Source: Zetaproteobacteria bacterium CG_4_9_14_3_um_filter_54_145
GTDB lineage: Bacteria; Pseudomonadota; Zetaproteobacteria; Mariprofundales; Mariprofundaceae
Length of the DNA: 64,000 bases
Assembly (NCBI GenBank): GCA_002791575.1
Contig: PFXI01000014.1
Span: 1 to 64,000 of the forward strand
Reading direction: 5' to 3'
The notes beneath the pieces are model-generated. The model was not told where the DNA came from. It made no database searches and was given only the letters and a program-made list of their open reading frames with translations. Position 1 is the stretch's first letter, and each line of letters begins with the position of its first letter. Of this stretch, positions 37,178-46,048 are shown one piece after another. Position numbers and translations under genes: made by a program.

Positions 37178-39492
37178 GAACCGCGCTGTTGGGCTTCGGC
37201 GCCAGAATTTACCTGCTGGTCGCTATCCTGATCATCGGGATTATGGCCGCGGCGGCCAGCTATTTTCTTGTCACACAGAACCGGGCACTGAAGGAAGCGC
37301 TGACCGAACAGGCCAGATCACTCTCTGAAAGCCTTGCTGAAGGTATGCGTCTGGGTGTGCTGCTTGAAGATAGGGAGTATGTGCGGCAGGTAGCCTCCGG
37401 CATTCTGGGGCTGCCCAACATCCTCTATATCGATGTTTATCTCGGCAGTGGTGATCTGCTGCAACAACTGGGTGAAATGAAACATCAATTGCTTGTGCCG
37501 GATGCCGCATTCAGGGAAGCATCGCTGTCGGGCTTTAATATAGGCGACGAGGTTGATGGAGGAAAAGAGAAGGGGTACAGGGACTTCATGGTGCCGGTGC
37601 GCTTTGATGAGGGCAGTAGAGAAGTGGCCGGTTTTGTGCGCATTGGCCTCTCTACGGCCTCAATCAGCAGAAAGTGGCAGGAGACACTGGTAACAACGGC
37701 CTGGGCAACACTGGCGCTGGTGCTGCTGGCCTGCTTGCTGATATACCCGCCGATGCGGCGCATGATCAGGCCGATAGAGGCACTATCGCTGGGGGCGCTG
37801 AGGATTGGCCAGGGTGACCTGGATTTTAAACTTGCTGTTCAGCGCGATGATGAAATCGGGCAGCTGGCGGTTAATTTCAATGAGATGGCCATGTCGCTGC
37901 GCAAGCAAAACGCAGAGATTCAGGATAAAACAGTCAAACTGGAGGCGTCGGAAGGCAAGTTCAGGCAGTTATTTGAGAATATCGGGCAGCCGCTCTATAT
38001 CAATACGCTGGACGGGCGTTTGCTTGACTGCAACCAGGCCATGGTCGATCTGTTTGGCTATGCCAGTCGGGATGAGATGATTGAGACAGTACAGGATGGT
38101 AGGCAGCTTTTTGCCGACGCCAGCAAGCGTAGTGAAGTGTTGGCAGAGCTGCTGGCTAACGGCGAGATCAAGGAGAAAGCTGTTGAATTCAAACGCCGGG
38201 ACGGAACGATTCTGAAGACCCTGGTGACCTCGAGAGTCCGTACCGATGATACGGGGGAAATCATTGGCTCTGAAGGACTGATCCAGGACGTGACGCAGAT
38301 GCGCAGCCTGGAAGAGCAACTGTTTCATGCCCAGAAAATGGAGTCGATCGGCACACTGGCAGGTGGCATCGCCCACGATTTTAATAACCTGCTGGCTGCA
38401 ATTCTGTCATCGGCAGAGATGGCCAGGATGAAAATTGACGACAGGCCCAGTGTTGAGCGCTATATCAATACGATTACGAAGGCATCCAATCGTGCGGCCG
38501 AGCTCACGAAAGGTCTGCTCGGTTTTGCCAGAAAAGGTAAAACAAGGGTTGAAGAGGTCAATGTCGGCGTGCTAGTCAGCGAGCTTGAATCTCTGCTTCG
38601 CGAGACAATAGATCGAAGTGTCGGTATATATACAGATATTCCTGCCTCACTGTGGCCTGTCAGAGGTAACCCTTCCCAGATTCATCAGGTGTTGCTTAAT
38701 CTGTGCGTGAACGCCAGAGATGCGATTCTCGAAGCAGGTGGGCGTGAATTGAGTATTTCACTGCGTAATACAGTGATTGATCAGGATTTCGTCGATGCCC
38801 ATGCCACCGCAATTTGCGGCGCATATGTGCAGATAGACGTGCATGATGATGGCTGTGGTATCCCGGAGCATATCCGGGAGCAGATTTTCGAACCGTTTTT
38901 TACCACCAAGGAGGTTGGTAAGGGTACCGGTCTGGGGTTGGCTACAGTGTATGGTATCATCAAAAGTCACAATGGGTTTCTCTGTCTGAATAGCAAAGAG
39001 GGGAAAGGCACGACGTTTCATATCTATCTGCCTGCTGCCATCGATGACGGGGTGATTCTACCTGAGGCAGCAACGCTCCGGCATATGCCAAATGTAGCGC
39101 CTGTCGGTTCAGGACAGGAAGGCGCTGTTACCATTCTCTTTGTTGATGATGAGGAGATTCTGCGTCTTGTCGCTTTCGAGTTTTTGCAAGAGATGGGTTA
39201 CCATGTGTTGATTGCCGAGAATGGTAAGCAGGCGCTGGAGTTGATTGCCGGCCAGATCGGTATGATTGACCTGGTGGTGGTGGATCTGATGATGCCGGTG
39301 ATGGGTGGTGAAGAGGTGCTGAAGGTGGTCAAGCGTGATCATCCCGGGATTCCGGTCATTATTGCATCAGGATATTCTGCCAACAGCCTGCAAAAGAACC
39401 TGGCCACTCAGAATTATGATGGGTTCCTGGAAAAGCCTTATGACCTGAGCCATTTTGGCAGGGTGATTGAAGGCTTGCTGAGTAGTCGTTGA
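37174..39492 (+). CDS. Hybrid sensor histidine kinase with PAS and receiver domains
   Basis: Inner-membrane kinase of 772 residues: TM1 (about 10-32), a periplasmic region (about 33-168), TM2 (about 172-192), HAMP (about 193-250), PAS (about 262-375), HisKA ([14 protein letters not shown], His about 401), ATPase ([23 protein letters not shown]) and a C-terminal receiver (about 650-768; FVDDEE, VVDLMMP, LEKPY). The start is TTG overlapping the binding protein stop (TTGA), so ligand binding protein and sensor are coupled. It is a likely sensor for the compound handled by the operon. The output is unknown: no DNA-binding domain or separate regulator is adjacent. Confidence 0.92.
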   Translation: MRTALLGFGARIYLLVAILIIGIMAAAASYFLVTQNRALKEALTEQARSLSESLAEGMRLGVLLEDREYVRQVASGILGLPNILYIDVYLGSGDLLQQLGEMKHQLLVPDAAFREASLSGFNIGDEVDGGKEKGYRDFMVPVRFDEGSREVAGFVRIGLSTASISRKWQETLVTTAWATLALVLLACLLIYPPMRRMIRPIEALSLGALRIGQGDLDFKLAVQRDDEIGQLAVNFNEMAMSLRKQNAEIQDKTVKLEASEGKFRQLFENIGQPLYINTLDGRLLDCNQAMVDLFGYASRDEMIETVQDGRQLFADASKRSEVLAELLANGEIKEKAVEFKRRDGTILKTLVTSRVRTDDTGEIIGSEGLIQDVTQMRSLEEQLFHAQKMESIGTLAGGIAHDFNNLLAAILSSAEMARMKIDDRPSVERYINTITKASNRAAELTKGLLGFARKGKTRVEEVNVGVLVSELESLLRETIDRSVGIYTDIPASLWPVRGNPSQIHQVLLNLCVNARDAILEAGGRELSISLRNTVIDQDFVDAHATAICGAYVQIDVHDDGCGIPEHIREQIFEPFFTTKEVGKGTGLGLATVYGIIKSHNGFLCLNSKEGKGTTFHIYLPAAIDDGVILPEAATLRHMPNVAPVGSGQEGAVTILFVDDEEILRLVAFEFLQEMGYHVLIAENGKQALELIAGQIGMIDLVVVDLMMPVMGGEEVLKVVKRDHPGIPVIIASGYSANSLQKNLATQNYDGFLEKPYDLSHFGRVIEGLLSSR

Positions 39493-39527
39493 ACAGGCGT
39501 TGGCATGCATGCTGCGCCTGTTTTGTT
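39492..39527 (+). terminator. Terminator of the TonB-receptor operon
   Basis: AACAGGCG (39492-39499) and CGCCTGTT (39515-39522) form an 8-bp stem, with GCATGCATGC inside the loop, followed by TTTTGTT. It begins at the last base of the kinase stop codon and closes the six-gene unit. Confidence 0.7.
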
Positions 39528-39654
39528 ATTGTATTCGAGTTTTTCGCGCCACCTGTTGCAGGAATACCCTGTGATGGACGGCTCTCCAGCACTGTATGGC
39601 CGCTTGCAGAAGCCTGTGCTTGGGTATCGAGGGGTCTGGCTGTAGCATTCGCGC

Positions 39655-40344
39655 ATGTCGAAGAGATTACCTATTCTCGGTCGCCCGAGAGGTTCCCTGC
39701 CATTTGCTCCTGAGGGGTGGCCATTTATTATGCCAACCGCGATTGCGATGGTTGCAACCTGGTTGTTATGCTGGTCTGCTACAGCGACCATACTGCTGCT
39801 GTTGCTGGCCTTTATGGTCAACTTCTTTCGCGATCCTGAGCGCGACACGCCAAAGGGTGAGGGGCTTTTCGTCTCTCCTGCTGATGGCAAGGTGATACGC
39901 GCGGAGTTGACCGATGATGGTCACTACCGGGTTGATATCTTCATGAACGTATTTAATGTGCATGTGAACCGTGCCCCGATGGCTGGGCGCATCACACATA
40001 TGCAGTACTTCCCGGGCAAGTTCGTCAATGCTAGTTTTGATACAGCCAGTGAAGAGAATGAGCGCAACCGCTTTGAGATGGAGTGCGAAGATGGCACGCG
40101 TATTGCCTTTACCCAGATATCCGGGCTGATCGCCCGTCGTATTGTTTCCTATGTGGAAGTGGGTGATAAAGTGGGTGCGGGCGAGCGTATCGGCATGATC
40201 CGCTTTGGCTCACGGGTGAATTGTGAAATTCCTGCAGACTATGCACTGCAGGTAAAAAAGGGCGAGATGGTAACGGCCGGTCTTACCGTGCTAGCCAGCC
40301 GCACGGAGCATGGTGTGAATACGGGTGAATCATCAGATGACTAA
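39655..40344 (+). CDS. psd: Phosphatidylserine decarboxylase, short form
   Basis: Makes phosphatidylethanolamine from phosphatidylserine at the inner membrane. It is 229 residues, the short archaeal/proteobacterial type. TM segments are at about 24-56, followed by FFRDPERDTP, PADGKVI, the histidine-bearing DIFMNVFNVHVNRAPMAG, and RFGSRVN, where cleavage before Ser makes the pyruvoyl group. Its end overlaps pssA, so the two phospholipid steps are made together. Confidence 0.95.
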   Translation: MSKRLPILGRPRGSLPFAPEGWPFIMPTAIAMVATWLLCWSATATILLLLLAFMVNFFRDPERDTPKGEGLFVSPADGKVIRAELTDDGHYRVDIFMNVFNVHVNRAPMAGRITHMQYFPGKFVNASFDTASEENERNRFEMECEDGTRIAFTQISGLIARRIVSYVEVGDKVGAGERIGMIRFGSRVNCEIPADYALQVKKGEMVTAGLTVLASRTEHGVNTGESSDD

Positions 40345-41158
40345 ATTGAAAGAACGTATGGGACGTCGCGGTGTATATGTGCTGCCCAGCCTGTTTACTA
40401 CGATGGGCCTGTTTTCCGGTTTTTATGCCCTGATTGCAGCGGTGCAGGGGCGCTATGAACTTGCCGCCTGGGCCATTTTGGCGGCGGCAGTATTCGATAT
40501 GCTTGATGGTCGTGTCGCGCGCTTATTGCATGCCGAAACGGCATTTGGCGCTGAATATGATTCGCTTTGCGATATGGTCTCTTTTGGTATTGCCCCGGCG
40601 GTACTGATCTATCTGTGGGCTCTGATTCACCTGCCGGCAGACCTGCACAAGCTGGCCTGGCTGGGAGCCTTCTTTCTGGTGGCGGGTGCAGCAATCAGAC
40701 TGGCTCGATTCAACGTGCAGCTGGAGTGTCAGGACAAGCGCTATTTCCAGGGCCTGCCTACACCGGGTGCAGCGCTGTTGATTGCGACTGCCGTACTCTA
40801 CCATGAAAACGGCGGTTTTGAGCCGTATCCCTGGTTATGGCTGGCGATTTCAATGTTTTTGGCATGGTTGATGGTCAGCGATGTGCGTTTTATGTCCGGC
40901 AAGGATATCGATCTGAAAAAACGCCGTTCAACCGGCGTACTGGTGCTGATGGTCCTGATCGTTGGTCTGGTCATGATCGATCCGTATCGCGTGCCGTTCA
41001 CGGTACTGCTGGCTTACAGTCTGCATGGGCCGATGCTCAGTCTGTGGCAGAACTGGCGCCTGGGACGTTATCGCCGCCTGCGTAAAATCAAGAAAGCGGA
41101 ACGGGCAGCGCGGCAAACCGAGACGCCGAACAGTGACGATCAAAACGGCCCTGTTTGA
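40337..41158 (+). CDS. pssA: CDP-diacylglycerol-serine O-phosphatidyltransferase
   Basis: Supplies phosphatidylserine for Psd. It is a membrane protein of 273 residues with about eight hydrophobic segments. The CDP-alcohol phosphotransferase motif is complete: DMLDGRVARLL...FGAEYDSLCDMVSFG (about 55-88), giving the DGxxAR...GxxxDxxxD pattern. The ATG at 40337 overlaps the psd stop; a GTG at 40325 is possible. The C terminus is basic and cytosolic. Confidence 0.95.
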   Translation: MTKLKERMGRRGVYVLPSLFTTMGLFSGFYALIAAVQGRYELAAWAILAAAVFDMLDGRVARLLHAETAFGAEYDSLCDMVSFGIAPAVLIYLWALIHLPADLHKLAWLGAFFLVAGAAIRLARFNVQLECQDKRYFQGLPTPGAALLIATAVLYHENGGFEPYPWLWLAISMFLAWLMVSDVRFMSGKDIDLKKRRSTGVLVLMVLIVGLVMIDPYRVPFTVLLAYSLHGPMLSLWQNWRLGRYRRLRKIKKAERAARQTETPNSDDQNGPV

Positions 41159-41190
41159 CCACGCCGATATAAACTGCTTGAATACCGCGC

Positions 41191-41265
41191 ATGAATCACT
41201 ACACGCATACATCTGTTTTCGCACGTCAGTACCTGCTACTGCGACTATGTCTGTGTGTCTGCTGA
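41191..41265 (+). CDS. leuL: leuA leader peptide (leucine attenuator)
   Basis: A 24-codon open frame starting MNHYTHTS and ending with a run LLLRLCL: five leucine codons in seven (CTG, CTA, CTG, CTA, CTG), including the often rare CTA, then stop at 41263-41265. A terminator hairpin follows 25 bases later and leuA starts 90 bases downstream. This is the layout of transcription attenuation: low charged tRNA-Leu stalls the ribosome in the Leu run and prevents the terminator. The ribosome site before it is weak. Confidence 0.8.
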   Translation: MNHYTHTSVFARQYLLLRLCLCVC

Positions 41266-41289
41266 ACGCGTTTCAGTAACAGATATACA

Positions 41290-41317
41290 GGCCGCGCTTA
41301 CCCCGCGGCCTTTTTTT
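41290..41317 (+). terminator. Attenuator terminator before leuA
   Basis: GGCCGCG (41290-41296) and CGCGGCC (41304-41310) with a 7-base loop, followed by seven Ts (41311-41317). It lies between the leucine-rich leader peptide and leuA, so it is read as the attenuator; it would also terminate transcription from pssA. Confidence 0.88.
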
Positions 41318-41354
41318 GTGCCTTGTTGTAGTTGCCAACCCAGAGGAGAAGGAA

Positions 41355-42899
41355 ATGAGCGACCGTATTTATATTTTTGATACCACCTTGCGCGATGGCG
41401 AACAGTCGCCGGGCTGTTCAATGAATATTGACGAAAAAATACGTGTGGCGCATGCGCTGGCCACGCTCGGTGTCGATATCATCGAGGCGGGCTTTCCGAT
41501 TGCCTCTCCGGGTGATTTTGAAGCAGTACATCGCATAGCCACAGAAGTGCATGGGCCCACGATTGCCGGCCTGGCGCGGGCGGCCGAGGGCGATATCCGG
41601 CGCGCCGCAGAGGCAATCAAACCTGCCGGTGATCGCGGGCGTATACATACCTTTATTGCCACCAGTCCCATCCATATGGAAGCAAAATTACGCATGACAC
41701 CGGAGCAGGTGGTTGAACGCGCTGTGCATGCGGTGAAGCTGGCCCGTTCGCTGGCGCCGGAAGTGGAGTTCTCGGCTGAGGATGCCGGACGCTCCGACAT
41801 CGACTTTCTCTGCCATATTGTCGAATCGGTGATTGCCGCCGGCGCGCGCGTGATCAATATTCCCGACACCGTGGGTTATATGACACCGGATGAGTTTGGC
41901 TACCGTATACGTACATTGATCGAGCGTGTGCCGAACTCCGATCAGGCGATCTTCTCGGTGCATTGCCATAATGATCTGGGTCTGGCTGTGGCCAACTCAC
42001 TGGCAGCTGTCGAAAATGGTGCGCGTCAGGTGGAGTGCACGATGAACGGACTCGGTGAGCGTGCTGGTAATGCAGCGCTCGAAGAGATTGTTATGATCAT
42101 GAAGACCCGTTCGGATCGTTACGATGTCGAGATGGGTATTGATACCACCAAGATTGTACCAACCTCGAAGCTTGTCTCGCAGATTACAGGTATGCCGATT
42201 CAGGCCAATAAGGCAATTGTCGGTGCCAATGCGTTTGCACATGAGTCCGGTATTCATCAGGACGGAATGCTCAAGCACAAGAAGACCTACGAGATCATGA
42301 CACCGGAATCGGTAGGCTGGCGCACCAACCGTATGGTACTCGGCAAGCACTCCGGGCGCGCAGCCCTGAAGGCGCGCTATGTCGAGTTGGGTATCGAAAT
42401 GGATGATGAACGTCTGGTTGCCATATTCGACCGGTTCAAGGTTCTGGCAGACAAAAAGAAAGATATCTTTGATGAAGATCTGATGTCGATCCTCTCTGAT
42501 GATGCCAGCGATCAGCCTGAGCGTATCAAGCTGATCAGTCTGCATGCGGCATCCGGCACCAATGATGCGCCGGTTGCGGCCGTTGAGCTGGAGATCGAGG
42601 GTGTGCGTCACAAGGCGACAGCTGAAGGTGATGGCCCGGTGGACTCGGCATTCAAGGCGATCCAGTCGCTGGTTGAGCCCAATGGCACGCTGCTGCTCTA
42701 TGCGGTGAATGCGATTACTGCCGGCACTGATGCACAGGGTGAAGTAACCGTGCGCTTGCAGGATGGCGAGAGGATCATTAACGGGCAGGGGGCGGACACC
42801 GATATTATCGTTGCTTCGGCCAAGGCGCTGATTGCAGCGCTGAACAAAATGCCTGATATGCATGCCAGAGCCGTGCACGCGCAGTACTCGGGCGTTTAA
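41355..42899 (+). CDS. leuA: 2-isopropylmalate synthase
   Basis: First committed step of leucine synthesis: condenses acetyl-CoA with 2-ketoisovalerate. It has 514 residues. The TIM barrel contains [17 protein letters not shown] near the N terminus, the metal-binding [13 protein letters not shown] and [13 protein letters not shown]. The C-terminal LeuA dimer domain (about 390-510) binds leucine for feedback inhibition. The ATG at 41355 follows GGAGAAGG; an upstream start in the same frame would overlap the attenuator. It is controlled by the leader at 41191 and has a bidirectional terminator at its end. Confidence 0.96.
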   Translation: MSDRIYIFDTTLRDGEQSPGCSMNIDEKIRVAHALATLGVDIIEAGFPIASPGDFEAVHRIATEVHGPTIAGLARAAEGDIRRAAEAIKPAGDRGRIHTFIATSPIHMEAKLRMTPEQVVERAVHAVKLARSLAPEVEFSAEDAGRSDIDFLCHIVESVIAAGARVINIPDTVGYMTPDEFGYRIRTLIERVPNSDQAIFSVHCHNDLGLAVANSLAAVENGARQVECTMNGLGERAGNAALEEIVMIMKTRSDRYDVEMGIDTTKIVPTSKLVSQITGMPIQANKAIVGANAFAHESGIHQDGMLKHKKTYEIMTPESVGWRTNRMVLGKHSGRAALKARYVELGIEMDDERLVAIFDRFKVLADKKKDIFDEDLMSILSDDASDQPERIKLISLHAASGTNDAPVAAVELEIEGVRHKATAEGDGPVDSAFKAIQSLVEPNGTLLLYAVNAITAGTDAQGEVTVRLQDGERIINGQGADTDIIVASAKALIAALNKMPDMHARAVHAQYSGV

Positions 42900-42915
42900 A
42901 GTCAATTGAACGGAT

Positions 42916-42944
42916 AAAAAAGGCGGGCATATGCCCGCCTTTTT
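42916..42944. terminator. Bidirectional terminator between leuA and ppdK
   Basis: AAAAA-GGCGGGCAT followed directly by ATGCCCGCC-TTTTT forms a perfect palindrome. It has T runs on both strands and serves both convergent genes. Confidence 0.93.
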
Positions 42945-42962
42945 CATGGCTAGATGGCACCC

Positions 42963-45725
42963 TTACCTTGTTTCAAGCAGCGCTGCATGCGCTGCGGCAA
43001 GGCGCGCAATCGGCACGCGCGGTCCTGAGCAGGAGACATAGGTCAGACCGATATTGTGGCAGAAGCGGATCGAGGCGGGGTGACCGCCATGTTCGCCGCA
43101 GATGCCGATCTTCATGCCCGGTTTAACGGCGCGTCCCCAATTAACAGCCAGTTCCATCAGTTTGCCCACACCGTGTGCATCCAGCACTTCAAACGGATTG
43201 TCCTGCAGAATACCCGTCTCGTTATACATCGGCAGGAACTTGTTTTCCGCATCCTCACGTGAGAATGAGAAGGTGGCCTGGGTCAGATCATTGGTGCCGA
43301 AGCTGAAAAAGTCTGCTTCCTGAGCCAGTTGGTCGGCACGCATACAGGCGCGCACAACCTCCATCATCGTACCGAATTTGAATACCGGTGTAATGCCCTC
43401 TGCCTGTTCAACCTCATGTTTGATCCTTTCCACATGCACCCTGATACTCTTCAGCTCTTCGGATGTGCAGACCTGCGGAATCATGATCTCCGGATGGACG
43501 ACGACACCGGCTTTCTGACATGCACAGGCCGCTTCCAGCACTGCACGAATCTGCATGGCGTAGATCTCCGGAAAGGTGATGCCGAGCCGTACGCCGCGAT
43601 GACCAAGCATAGGGTTAACCTCGAACAGGGAGCGTACCTTCTTCAGGATAGCTTCCTTTTTTTCGATCGCTTCATCGACAAGAGAGGAGTCAGCCAGCTG
43701 TTGGATGGGCGCTATTTTACCGTTTAAATTGGAGAGCAGGCTGAGTGTTGCAGTCAGCACCTCAGAACCGCGCATGGTATCCTTCAAATGTTTCAGCTGG
43801 ATCAGGTCATCCAGCAGCTGGTTTTCCGAAGGCAGAAACTCGTGGATAGGCGGATCAAGCAGACGCACGGTCACAGGGTTCGGTGACATGGTTGTAAACA
43901 GTTCAATAAAATCCTGACGCTGGATAGGCAGCAGTTTGTCCAGAGCCGACTGGCGCTGCTCCAGTGTGTCGGAGACTATCATCTCCAGTACAATAGGCAG
44001 GCGTTCCGGGGCATTAAACATGCGCTCTGTCCGGCACAGTCCGATACCCATGGCGCCATAGCGCAGTGCACGTTCAGCATCTTCCGGAATGTCCGCATTG
44101 GCCATGACCTTTAAGCGAGCCCGTTCATCTGCCCAGCCCAGCAGGGTCTTGAGCTCATCAGAGAACTCCGCCTCAACGGTCGGAACGGCACCGAGATAGA
44201 CGTTGCCGGAGGTGCCATCAATGGTAATGATATCACCCTCTTTAATGACAACATCGCCGATATGTGCCCGACGGGCCGCGACATCCACCTCAATACCATC
44301 GGCACCGGCCACACAGGGCTTGCCCATGCCGCGTGCAACCACGGCTGCGTGGCTGGTTTTGCCACCACGCGATGTGAGGATGGCCTCGGAGACAAAAAAG
44401 CCGTGGATATCTTCCGGTTTTGTCTCCTCGCGCAGCAGAATCAGCGGTCTGCTATTGGCGCTCTTCTGCGCCACAGCGCGATCGGCATCAAACACCACAT
44501 GGCCGCATGCAGCACCGGGGCTGGCCGGCAGGCCGGTTGCCAGCGGGGTGACATCGGCATCGGGGTCCAGACGGGGAAAGAGCATCTGCTCCAGTGATGC
44601 CGGTGCAATGCGCAGCAGGGCCTGCTCCTTGTTGATTAACCCCTCGGCCACCAGCTCAACCGAGGTGCGAACCATGGCCTGGGTGTTCATTTTGCCGTTA
44701 CGGGTTTGCAGGCAGTAGAGGATTCCCTTCTCAATGGTGAATTCAAAATCCTGAACCTCGGCGTAGTGGGTCTCGAGTTTGCTGCGCAACTCTTCCAGCT
44801 GACGATAGATATCCGGCATCTCGTCACGCATCTGGGCAATCGGTTTGGGCGTGCGGATACCTGCAACCACATCTTCGCCCTGGGCATTGACCAGATATTC
44901 GCCATAGAAGACATTTTCGCCGGTACCCGGATTGCGGGTGAAGGCTACGCCTGTTGCACAGTCGTTGCCGCGATTGCCGAATACCATGGTGCATATGTTG
45001 ACAGCCGTACCATTGGCCATGTCCGGCGTGATGTTGAATTCGCGACGGTAGTCGACCGCGCGCTTGCCTGACCAGGAGCCGAGCACCGCCTTGATGGCCA
45101 GATCCAGCTGTTCATACGGATCTTCAGGAAAGGGGTGTCCGGTCTGGCCATGTACAACATCCAGGAATACCTCGGAAATCTCTTTCAAATTCTCAGCCGA
45201 TAGCCCGACATCCTCCTTGACGCCTTCCCGCTTTTTGATCGCCTCAAACGGCTCGTCAAAGTGCTCATCGGCAATGCCGAGTGCCACCTTGCCGAAGAGC
45301 TGGATAAAGCGGCGGTAGGCGTCATAGGCAAAACGCTCATCACCGGTCTGTTCGATTTCGCCCTGCAGTGTATCGCTGTTCATGCCGAGATTGAGAATGG
45401 TATCCATCATGCCGGGCATGGATATGGCTGAGCCTGAGCGTACCGATACAAGCAACGGGTTATGGGCATCGCCAAAGCCCTTACCGGTCACCGCTTCCAG
45501 TGCGCGCATCTGCTCCTTCACCTGCTGCATGACGCCTTCCGGCAAGTTGTTGCCCAGTTCCAGGTAGTTCAGGCATGCCTCGGTGGTGATAGTGAAACCC
45601 GGTGGTACATTCAGACCGATCTGTGTCATCTCGCACAGGTTCGCACCCTTGCCGCCAAGCAGCATTTTATTATGGCCGTCCCCTTGTACAAAAGAGTACA
45701 CGTATTGATTTGCAGAGTCTGTCAT
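42963..45725 (-). CDS. ppdK: Pyruvate, phosphate dikinase
   Basis: Interconverts pyruvate + ATP + Pi with phosphoenolpyruvate + AMP + PPi. It has 920 residues: an N-terminal nucleotide-binding domain (GGKGANLCEMTQIGLNVPPGF at about 22-42), the swivelling phosphohistidine domain (GGKTSHAAVVARGMGKPCV, His about 456), and the C-terminal PEP-binding barrel (FGTNDLTQATFSFSREDAE and IGICGEHGGHP). All motifs are intact. The ATG at 45725 has GGAG seven bases upstream. In an autotroph it would supply PEP for gluconeogenesis, and its PPi links to the PPi-phosphofructokinase at 7182. Confidence 0.97.
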   Translation of the reverse strand: MTDSANQYVYSFVQGDGHNKMLLGGKGANLCEMTQIGLNVPPGFTITTEACLNYLELGNNLPEGVMQQVKEQMRALEAVTGKGFGDAHNPLLVSVRSGSAISMPGMMDTILNLGMNSDTLQGEIEQTGDERFAYDAYRRFIQLFGKVALGIADEHFDEPFEAIKKREGVKEDVGLSAENLKEISEVFLDVVHGQTGHPFPEDPYEQLDLAIKAVLGSWSGKRAVDYRREFNITPDMANGTAVNICTMVFGNRGNDCATGVAFTRNPGTGENVFYGEYLVNAQGEDVVAGIRTPKPIAQMRDEMPDIYRQLEELRSKLETHYAEVQDFEFTIEKGILYCLQTRNGKMNTQAMVRTSVELVAEGLINKEQALLRIAPASLEQMLFPRLDPDADVTPLATGLPASPGAACGHVVFDADRAVAQKSANSRPLILLREETKPEDIHGFFVSEAILTSRGGKTSHAAVVARGMGKPCVAGADGIEVDVAARRAHIGDVVIKEGDIITIDGTSGNVYLGAVPTVEAEFSDELKTLLGWADERARLKVMANADIPEDAERALRYGAMGIGLCRTERMFNAPERLPIVLEMIVSDTLEQRQSALDKLLPIQRQDFIELFTTMSPNPVTVRLLDPPIHEFLPSENQLLDDLIQLKHLKDTMRGSEVLTATLSLLSNLNGKIAPIQQLADSSLVDEAIEKKEAILKKVRSLFEVNPMLGHRGVRLGITFPEIYAMQIRAVLEAACACQKAGVVVHPEIMIPQVCTSEELKSIRVHVERIKHEVEQAEGITPVFKFGTMMEVVRACMRADQLAQEADFFSFGTNDLTQATFSFSREDAENKFLPMYNETGILQDNPFEVLDAHGVGKLMELAVNWGRAVKPGMKIGICGEHGGHPASIRFCHNIGLTYVSCSGPRVPIARLAAAHAALLETR

Positions 45726-46048
45726 CAGAATTCTCCAGAGTAGTCTTGTTTTTACAAACAGGCGGGAAGATGTCAGTCAGAGTCAGCAGCCTTCCCCTTG
45801 GGCATCATTGTATACCTTTTGTTGGCTATGGAAAACCTCTGGGCGGCTAAAATTTGCGCGTGGTGATGGGGTGGAATAACGTGACGTGCATGATGCGGAA
45901 TCTATCATCATACGGCTCATTCAGCCTGACCCGGCAGCAGCTGTTTGGCCTGCTCCTATCCTTGACGACCAGCGCAATGGCGCTCCTGCCGCGGGCCTTG
46001 CAGGGCAGCAGAATGGGAGGATACGACGGTATTTACGAACAGTTCAGC
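45726..46048. other. Intergenic region between mscS and ppdK
   Basis: No recognisable gene; two short plus-strand frames (45854-46072, 45886-46089) have no family likeness and partly overlap the mscS end. On the minus strand, TATACAAT with a preceding GTTTTC about 16 bases upstream (around 45805-45835) is a weak candidate promoter for ppdK. Confidence 0.3.
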
